Positions 1 to 5,558 of a stretch of 38,639 bases of DNA are shown one piece after another. The notes beneath the pieces are model-generated. The model searched no databases and had not been told where the DNA came from. It was given only the letters and a program-made list of their open reading frames with translations. Source of the stretch: Archangiaceae bacterium (GTDB lineage Bacteria > Myxococcota > Myxococcia > Myxococcales > Myxococcaceae). Position 1 is the first letter of the stretch. Every line of letters starts with the position of its first letter. The stretch is from positions 1 to 38,639 of the forward strand of contig JAACJQ010000146.1 in assembly GCA_016879935.1 (NCBI GenBank), written 5' to 3'. A program made the translations under genes and the position numbers.

Positions 1-263
1 AACTTTCCATCGACCTCGCCGACGTCGAAGCCGGCGTCACGCAGCGTGCGCTGCAACCGCTCCACATCTTCTCCGCGCGAGCCGCGGCGCAGCACCCGCG
101 TCATCGGCACGTCGTTCGCCGGTCTCGCTGCCGCGACGCTCGCATCGAACCCGTCACGCACCTGCAGCAGCTCGGTCTGCGGCCGCTGCACCTCTTCGAC
201 CCGCCCGGTCGCCGTCGTCTGGCGAACCTGCTGCGGCGTCGAGACTGCAACTGACTTGATCAT
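1..263 (-). CDS. Peptidoglycan-binding domain protein (C-terminus beyond window)
   Basis: The gene reads leftward from an ATG at 263-261, preceded by AGGAG eight bases upstream, and runs off the window at base 1, so only about 87 N-terminal residues are visible. The first ~50 residues are polar and low complexity. They lead into VLRRGSRGEDVERLQRTL and then AGFDVGEVDG, the start of a PG_binding_1 three-helix repeat (pattern G-x-x-G-x-x-V-x-x-L-Q-x-x-L). That family binds peptidoglycan and is usually fused to a lytic or muramidase domain, which would lie outside the window. There is no signal peptide, so export would need another route such as a phage-tail-like or contractile apparatus. The domain call is good; the catalytic partner is unknown. 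Confidence 0.8.
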   Translation of the reverse strand, partial: MIKSVAVSTPQQVRQTTATGRVEEVQRPQTELLQVRDGFDASVAAARPANDVPMTRVLRRGSRGEDVERLQRTLRDAGFDVGEVDGK

Positions 264-402
264 CTCGAAGCTCCTCGTTTCGAACTGCGTTGTGCGAGGA
301 GGATGCGAAGGCCTGCCGCGCCCGTGCATTGCGAAGAACATCAGCCGGTTGCCGGAAATGCCGCGGAGAACGCACGCGAAACTGTCAACAGACGAGACAG
401 CC

Positions 403-1116
403 TCAGACGAAGCGCCAGTCGTGTGAGGGCACGATGACGGGAGACGGCATCAGCCCACGCGCGCGTTCGAGCTCGAAGTGTGCAGCCCACAGCGCGCGGC
501 AGAGCGCGTCGAGCACGTAGCGGAGCGGCCTTGGCGACGAACCCTCGAGCGCATCGAGAAACGAAACCACGTCGTGCACGCCAGCCAGCAGGCGAACTTC
601 ACCGCGAGAGATGGGCCGATCGCGCTCGTCGACGATGGCGTGACGCGCGAGCACCTCGTTCACCATCGCGTGCCCGCCCTTCTCTTCGAGCACGCGGCGC
701 AGCACGTTCGCCAGGTGCCCACGGTCGAGCAGGAGCGACTGGCGCTTCCACACCTTGCGGGGCCGCAGATCGAACGCCTCGCGGTGCGAGAGGTGAACGA
801 GCGCGTGATCTCCGATGAGGCCCTTCGGCAACACGCCGCGCAGGTGCCGTACGCGCGAGTCCTTCGGCAGGTGCTTCGTCGTCTGGGTGGCCCAGCGAAT
901 GAACGGGTTCACCTTGTCGGAGCTGCGGCGACGGTTCACGACGAGCCGCACCTCGCGATCGCTCGACTCGTACACGCCGTCGATGTCGTCCCACGCCTCG
1001 GGGTCGTTCGAGAGCGACGCCATCACCGTCGACACCTGCCGCCGCACCGCGCGCTTCACCCTCGCCTTCTCACGGCCTGCGCTCCGCCACCTCGAGGGCA
1101 GAATGGAGCGCGCCAT
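403..1116 (-). CDS. Hypothetical basic cytoplasmic protein (237 aa)
   Basis: I do not recognise the family. An upstream ATG at 1140 is in frame, but AAGGAG sits directly before the ATG at 1116, which I take as the start (protein begins MARSILPSRW). The N-terminal 35 residues are strongly basic. The rest is mixed alpha/beta with many Arg, His and Leu and no transmembrane segment or signal peptide. A run near residues 95-125 (LPKGLIGDHALVHLSHREAF) and a second around 160-190 look like ordered core. Codon third positions are GC-rich throughout, supporting a real gene. It is divergent from the sigma-factor operon at 1263, with a 146-bp gap between them. Role unknown. Confidence 0.7.
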   Translation of the reverse strand: MARSILPSRWRSAGREKARVKRAVRRQVSTVMASLSNDPEAWDDIDGVYESSDREVRLVVNRRRSSDKVNPFIRWATQTTKHLPKDSRVRHLRGVLPKGLIGDHALVHLSHREAFDLRPRKVWKRQSLLLDRGHLANVLRRVLEEKGGHAMVNEVLARHAIVDERDRPISRGEVRLLAGVHDVVSFLDALEGSSPRPLRYVLDALCRALWAAHFELERARGLMPSPVIVPSHDWRFV

Positions 1117-1141
1117 GTCCCTCTCCTTGTCGGTTCGCATG

Positions 1142-1224
1142 GGCCGGCCAGACGTGGCTGGCCAAAACGGCTGACAAATGGCTCCACGAACTTGAAATCA
1201 CTGAGAAATCAGCCCATGAAACAG
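1142..1224 (+). promoter_or_regulatory. Divergent intergenic region: hairpin plus AT-richer promoter candidate for the ECF operon
   Basis: The region starts with an inverted repeat, GGCCGGCC-AGACGT-GGCTGGCC (1142-1163), 8 bp with one G-U pair. A stretch from 1172 to 1224 then has clearly lower GC than the surrounding DNA and contains TTGAAA at 1192-1197. This is the most promoter-like sequence before the sigma gene, but no convincing -10 is visible. An ECF-type, self-regulated promoter is expected here and cannot be proved by eye. Confidence 0.3.
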
Positions 1225-1262
1225 ATGGCGCCCCTCACCCGTAGGTCACTTCGAAAGCCGGC

Positions 1263-1805
1263 ATGCAGAGTCCGAGCGACGAGGAACTCATGGAGCGCTA
1301 CCAGGAAGGTGACGCAGGCGCGATGGAGGTGCTCTTCGAGCGCCACGCGTCGGGCGTGCACGCCTTTCTCGCGCGCATGGTGCAAGACCGGGCGCTCGCC
1401 GACGACCTGCTGCAGACGACGTTTCTCTCGGTGGTGCGCTCGGCCGACCGGTATCAACGCGGGCTGAAGCTGGTGCCGTGGCTGCTCACCATCGCCGGCA
1501 ACGCCGCGCGCGACACGCTGCGGAAGAAGAAGCTGCAGGTCGAGGTGCTGCACGACGACGATGACGGTGTGCCGGTGGAGCCGAGCGTCGAGCCCGCGCT
1601 GTCAGACCCCGGTCAACGACGCCGCATCGAGACCGCGTTCGCGCAGCTGCCGGCGCAACAGCGCGAGTGCGTCATTCTTCACAAGCTCGAGGGCCTGTCG
1701 TTCGAGCAGATCGCCCAGATGCTCGACATCACCGAGACCGCCGCCCGCATTCGCGCGCACCGCGGCTACGACAAGCTGCGCGAGCTGCTGGAAGAGAAGA
1801 ACTGA
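1263..1805 (+). CDS. ECF-type RNA polymerase sigma-70 factor
   Basis: This 180-residue protein has the compact two-domain layout of extracytoplasmic-function sigma factors. Region 2 (about residues 8-80) contains FERHASGVHAFLARMV and the core-binding ADDLLQTTFLSVVRSADR. Region 4 (about 120-175) contains LPAQQRECVILHKLEGLSF followed by the helix-turn-helix EQIAQMLDITETAARIRAHRG. An acidic linker with an Asp run near residues 99-104 separates them; there is no region 3 or 1.1. The stop overlaps the next gene's ATG (TGATG), so sigma and anti-sigma candidate are probably made together. It likely reads an envelope signal and transcribes its own operon. There is no good Shine-Dalgarno before the ATG. 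Confidence 0.93.
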   Translation: MQSPSDEELMERYQEGDAGAMEVLFERHASGVHAFLARMVQDRALADDLLQTTFLSVVRSADRYQRGLKLVPWLLTIAGNAARDTLRKKKLQVEVLHDDDDGVPVEPSVEPALSDPGQRRRIETAFAQLPAQQRECVILHKLEGLSFEQIAQMLDITETAARIRAHRGYDKLRELLEEKN

Positions 1806-2455
1806 TGACGAACGACGTGCCACTTCCGCCTGCTCCGAAGCCGGCGTCGAACGACGCGCTGGCGAAGGCGCGCGCGGCCATGCGCAGCGAGCTGACGAAG
1901 CGCCGGCCCGCGAGCTGGACGGCGAACGTGGCGAAGGCGTCGGGCACCATCATCGGGCTCTGCGTCGTGGTGGCAGGCGTGATGTTGACGATCGGCGCGT
2001 GCACGCTCGACTTCCTCTCGACGCGGGCCATCACGCTCGCCTCGCTCATCACCGTCGGCGTGGTGACGACGTGGGCCTCGCTGCGACCGCAGGGGCGCGT
2101 GGGCCGCATCGCGTCGGTGGGCCTCGTGGTGCTCTCGGCGGTGCTGCTGGTGGTGATGCGCGGCGCCGGCACTCCTTCAGACTCGCCACACTGGGTGTGC
2201 ACGGTGAGCCACTTCGCAGTGGGGCTCGCTCCCGCGGCGGTGGTGATTGTGCTGCTGCGGGGCATGGCGCCCAACCGGTTGCGCAGCATCGTTGCCGGGC
2301 TCGCGGCCGGCACCACGGGCGCCTTCGTCGGAGAGCTCGCGTGCGCCAAGCCTGCCGGCCACGTGGCGGTCTTTCATCTCTCGGCGTGGGTGGCCGTCGC
2401 CCTCGTCGTCACCCTCGTCTCTTCCAGGCTGACACCCCGGAGCTACGCACCATGA
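1805..2455 (+). CDS. Multi-TM anti-sigma factor candidate, NrsF/DUF1109-like
   Basis: The 216-residue protein starts at the ATG overlapping the sigma-factor stop. The first ~40 residues are cytoplasmic and helical (ALAKARAAMRSELTKRRP), suitable for sigma binding. About six membrane segments follow, near residues 45-65, 72-90, 98-118, 130-155, 160-178 and 190-210. Periplasm-side Cys and His residues recur: HWVCTVSHFAVG in the middle, and GLAAGTTGAFVGELAC followed by a late His. The Gly-rich helix followed by a Cys and aromatic/His residues matches the NrsF (DUF1109) pattern of membrane anti-sigma factors. Location right after an ECF sigma gene is the strongest support. The family assignment is by pattern, not alignment. 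Confidence 0.72.
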   Translation: MTNDVPLPPAPKPASNDALAKARAAMRSELTKRRPASWTANVAKASGTIIGLCVVVAGVMLTIGACTLDFLSTRAITLASLITVGVVTTWASLRPQGRVGRIASVGLVVLSAVLLVVMRGAGTPSDSPHWVCTVSHFAVGLAPAAVVIVLLRGMAPNRLRSIVAGLAAGTTGAFVGELACAKPAGHVAVFHLSAWVAVALVVTLVSSRLTPRSYAP

Positions 2456-2724
2456 TTCTTCGTGAAGACGTCGACCAGGCCGCCGTGCGCATCGGCCAGC
2501 GCGTGACGGTGCTGTGTGGTGACGACGAGACGGCTGACGAGCGGTTTCACGGCCAGCGCGGTGTGGTCGTGGGCTTCTTCGCCGATGACGTCGAGCTCGT
2601 GCGGGTCGAGGTCGAAGGTCTGGGTGAGGAGTGGTTCTTCGTGAACGAGCTGATCATCGAGCCGATGCGACTCCGGCGAACGCCCCGAGCCGCCGCCCAG
2701 GAGCAGCTCTCGGCGTTCTCCTGA
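2452..2724 (+). CDS. Small beta-rich (SH3/KOW-like) conserved-type protein, 90 aa
   Basis: The ATG at 2452 overlaps the stop of the anti-sigma candidate (ATGA), and GGAG lies nine bases upstream. That makes this the third cistron of the sigma operon. The protein alternates short beta strands and turns: IGQRVTVLCGDDE, then GQRGVVVGFFADD, VELVRVEVEGLGEEWFFV and NELIIEP. This resembles an SH3-like barrel of the KOW or DUF1918 style, with the typical 'G-x-x-G-x-V' turn. No catalytic motif, signal peptide or membrane segment is seen. It could modulate the sigma/anti-sigma pair, but that is only inferred from coupling. The gene ends directly against the stop of the convergent lipoprotein gene. Confidence 0.72.
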   Translation: MILREDVDQAAVRIGQRVTVLCGDDETADERFHGQRGVVVGFFADDVELVRVEVEGLGEEWFFVNELIIEPMRLRRTPRAAAQEQLSAFS

Positions 2725-4257
2725 TCAGGGGTTGCCCGCGCGCTTGATGGCGAGGAAGAACGGGCTCGCGGTGGTTCCGGTCGTGACGAGCAACAGCTCG
2801 CCCGTCGGGTGAACGTTGCGCAGCGCGAGCGGCAGCAGTTCTCGATAGTCGGAGCTGGTGACGGGCGCGTTCGTCAGCGGAATGTTCGACACCCCACCCG
2901 TCGTCGCGTCGAACACGTCGATCTGCGCACGAACGGACGTGAACGCGTACACACGGTCGTCGCTGCCGTATTCGATCTGCGTGTCGATCACGCCGTCGAA
3001 GTCGCGACGGGTCGGCTGATCGCTGAGCGACGTCGGCGCGGTCGCGAACATCGACAGCTTGCGCTGCGTGCCCTCGGCGTTGACGAACAGCACCGCGAAG
3101 GCTGCGCTCTTGTACGACGTGGCGACGTCAGCGACGAAGAACCCGCTGGGCGGTGACACGAGGTGCTGCGCGGTGACGTCGGAGGTGCCGTCGAAGAACA
3201 CGAGGCCCCTGCTGCGGTCCCACGCGATGAAGGTGTTCAGGGCCCGGCGCGGAACGAAGTTCACCACGCCCCTGAAGTCGGAGGTGATGGTGAACTGCTG
3301 CTGGTCTTTCACGAGGCGGTACACCGTCGAGGTGTCGACCGTGTCGCGAACGAAGCGGCTGACCGTGCCCGTCGACGAGACGGCGACGCCGCGCGAGAGC
3401 CGGGTGCTCTCGGTGTCGAAGCGCTCGGGCGGCGCCACCCGCGGGAACTTCGTGGTGCTCACGCCGGGCAACACCACCCACACGTCTTCGTTGGGCGCCA
3501 TGTCAGGCCGACCGATCGACGCGCCCATCGACGGGTTCGTCAGCGGAGGAGACACGGTCGTCTGTGCGCTCGGGTACGAGTACACGACCCCGCGAATCGG
3601 CTCCCCGGCCGGCCTCGAGGCGTACACGACCTTCGCCCTGGCGACGCCCACGCTGAAGGGCGTGAAGGGCTTTGGAATCGGGTCTCCCAGGCGCGTCATG
3701 CAGAGGCCCATCGGGCTGGTGCACGGGCCCGGTAGCGCACAGGGCATCGCGCTGGTGCCGCACACGTTGACGATGATGGCGCGCTGCACCCCGGCGGCAC
3801 CGAGCGCCAACGAGCTGGTCTCGATGGTCACCGAGCTCTCGGTCGACGCCGTCTGAGCCACGCCAGACCAGCCATCGGTGGAGCGCTGCCACACGCGGCA
3901 CTCGGCGTCGGTGTTCGGGAACGCGGCGCGCGCTGCGGGGTCGAACGGGTACGTGATGCGAACCGGTGCCTTCAGCTTCGTGGTGACGGGCTCGATGGCG
4001 AACAGCGGGCCCACCCGAAAGCCATCACCCGGCAACGGCGTCTCGTCGTCACCAGGCACGAACGAGAACTCGACCTCGGTGTCGAGCGCGCCTGCCGGCA
4101 CCTCGAGCCTGGCGCCAGCCAGCCCATCGGTTTCCGGCGCCGTGAGGCTGCCACCCGCAGGCCCGAGCTTTCCCGACAGCGCGACCAACTCGACTGGCTT
4201 CGAAGGTGTACAGCCAATGACGGCAAGGGTCGCGACGAGAGCTCGCCAGGTGCGCAT
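2725..4257 (-). CDS. Secreted lipoprotein with ZU5-like N-terminal domain
   Basis: The 510-residue protein begins MRTWRALVATLAVIGC, a lipoprotein signal with Cys16 as lipidation site. Residues ~28-150 read like a ZU5-type beta domain: LGPAGGSLTAP, LEVPAGALDTEVEFSF, FAIEPVTTKLKAPVRITYPF, then an AECRVWQRSTDGWSGV strand pair. A Cys-rich turn (VCGTSAMPCALPGPC) follows near residue 165. The remainder to the C-terminus looks like a beta-propeller or sandwich of repeated strands (VVFDGTSDV, VYAFTSVRAQIDVFDATTG). It is probably anchored to the outer membrane and exposed to periplasm or surface. No enzyme motif is visible. The stop codon abuts the stop of the convergent gene, forming TGATCA with no gap. 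Confidence 0.8.
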   Translation of the reverse strand: MRTWRALVATLAVIGCTPSKPVELVALSGKLGPAGGSLTAPETDGLAGARLEVPAGALDTEVEFSFVPGDDETPLPGDGFRVGPLFAIEPVTTKLKAPVRITYPFDPAARAAFPNTDAECRVWQRSTDGWSGVAQTASTESSVTIETSSLALGAAGVQRAIIVNVCGTSAMPCALPGPCTSPMGLCMTRLGDPIPKPFTPFSVGVARAKVVYASRPAGEPIRGVVYSYPSAQTTVSPPLTNPSMGASIGRPDMAPNEDVWVVLPGVSTTKFPRVAPPERFDTESTRLSRGVAVSSTGTVSRFVRDTVDTSTVYRLVKDQQQFTITSDFRGVVNFVPRRALNTFIAWDRSRGLVFFDGTSDVTAQHLVSPPSGFFVADVATSYKSAAFAVLFVNAEGTQRKLSMFATAPTSLSDQPTRRDFDGVIDTQIEYGSDDRVYAFTSVRAQIDVFDATTGGVSNIPLTNAPVTSSDYRELLPLALRNVHPTGELLLVTTGTTASPFFLAIKRAGNP

Positions 4258-4307
4258 GCGAGTTCGCTAGCACGAATCTCGGGCTCGTCAGGTTGCGAAT
4301 TCTGAAA

Positions 4308-4335
4308 CGCCGCCAGCACCGTGACGCTGGCGGCG
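4308..4335 (-). terminator. Intrinsic-type terminator of the beta-oxidation operon
   Basis: The arms CGCCGCCAGC (4308-4317) and GCTGGCGGCG (4326-4335) are perfectly complementary over 10 bp around an 8-base loop. The hairpin lies 12 bases past the thiolase stop in the direction of transcription (leftward) and is followed by TTTC. The T-run is short, so termination may be imperfect or Rho-assisted, but stem strength and position fit an operon end. Confidence 0.75.
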
Positions 4336-4347
4336 CCGTCGACCGCT

Positions 4348-5529
4348 TCAGTTTCGCCTGTACATCGTCATCACGCAGGCGCCGCCGAGGCCGAGGTTGT
4401 GCTGCAGCGCGACCTTCGCGTTGGGAACCTGGCGCTCTCCTGCCGTGCCGCGCAGGTGCCACACGAGCTCGGTGCACTGGGCGAGACCGGTGGCGCCCAG
4501 TGGGTGCCCCTTCGAGAGCAGCCCGCCCGACGGGTTCACGACGTATTTGCCGCCGAAGGTGTTGTCGCCGTCCCAGATGAACTTCTCGGCTTCACCTTCG
4601 GGGCACAGGCCGATGGCCTCGTAGGTGAGCAGCTCGTTCGTGGTGAAGCAGTCGTGCAGCTCGACGACCTGCACGTCCTTCGGGCCGAGGCCCGCCTTCT
4701 CGTACAGCTTGTCGGCGGCCTGCTTCGCCATGTCGTAGCCGATCATCTTGATCATCGACTGGCCCTCGAAGCTCGACGGGAAGTCGGTCGTCATCGTCTG
4801 CGCGGCGATCCACACCGGGTTGGTGAGACCCTTCTTCTTGGCGAACTCGTCGCTGCAGAGAATCGCGGCGGCAGCACCACACGTCGGCGGGCAGCACTGG
4901 AAGCGGGTGAGCGGGTCGAACACCTCGTCGCTCGCGAGAATCTGCTCGACCGACAGCACCTCGCGGAACAGCGCGTACGGGTTCTTCGCCGCGTGCTGCC
5001 GCGCCTTGTTGGCGATCTTCGCGAAGGTCTCGCGCTTCGTGTCGTACTTCCACCGGTACTCACGGCCGGCACCGCCGAACATCTGCGCCGCGAACGGAGC
5101 CTGGTTCACGCCCTGCTGCTCGTTCATCACGTTGACGTGTTTGTCGAGGGGGTTGGTGCGGTCGGCCCACGACGACGCGAGCGCGCCCTTCTGCATCTGC
5201 TCGAAGCCGACGGCGAGCACGCACTCGGCCAGCCCGCCCTCGATGGCCTGCCGGGCGAGGTAGAGCGCCGAGCTGCCGGTGGAGCAGTTGTTGTTCACGT
5301 TGATGACGGGAATGCCCGTCTGCCCGACGGCGTAGACGGCGCGCTGGCCGCAGGTGGAGTCGCCGAAGACGTAGCCGGCGTACGCCTGCTCGAGCTCCTT
5401 GAAGTCGACGCCCGCGTCCTTCATCGCCTCTTTGATGGCTCCGCTCGCCATCACCTCGTAGCCGTCGGAGGCGCCGGGCTTCTGGAACTTCACCATTCCC
5501 ACGCCGATGACATTGACCTTGCGACCCAT
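4348..5529 (-). CDS. SCP-x-type thiolase / acetyl-CoA acetyltransferase (lipid-transfer protein family)
   Basis: This 393-residue protein is a thiolase of the SCP-x/lipid-transfer branch. The nucleophile lies in NVNNNCSTGSSALYLARQ (Cys82). The C-terminal half has VVELHDCFTTNELL near residue 290 and NPSGGLLSKGHPLGATG near 335-350, carrying the second active-site His; the end is NLGLGGACVMTMYR. The NEAF and CxG patterns of classic FadA-type thiolases are replaced by HDCF and GGAC, as expected for SCP-x. It would cleave 3-ketoacyl-CoA to acetyl- or propionyl-CoA plus a shortened acyl-CoA. It lies 29 bp after the multifunctional dehydrogenase/hydratase gene in the same direction, so the two supply consecutive steps. 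Substrates may be branched or sterol-like, by analogy only. Confidence 0.9.
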   Translation of the reverse strand: MGRKVNVIGVGMVKFQKPGASDGYEVMASGAIKEAMKDAGVDFKELEQAYAGYVFGDSTCGQRAVYAVGQTGIPVINVNNNCSTGSSALYLARQAIEGGLAECVLAVGFEQMQKGALASSWADRTNPLDKHVNVMNEQQGVNQAPFAAQMFGGAGREYRWKYDTKRETFAKIANKARQHAAKNPYALFREVLSVEQILASDEVFDPLTRFQCCPPTCGAAAAILCSDEFAKKKGLTNPVWIAAQTMTTDFPSSFEGQSMIKMIGYDMAKQAADKLYEKAGLGPKDVQVVELHDCFTTNELLTYEAIGLCPEGEAEKFIWDGDNTFGGKYVVNPSGGLLSKGHPLGATGLAQCTELVWHLRGTAGERQVPNAKVALQHNLGLGGACVMTMYRRN

Positions 5530-5558
5530 GATGTGTGCCTTTCGTGAAGTGGTGAAAT

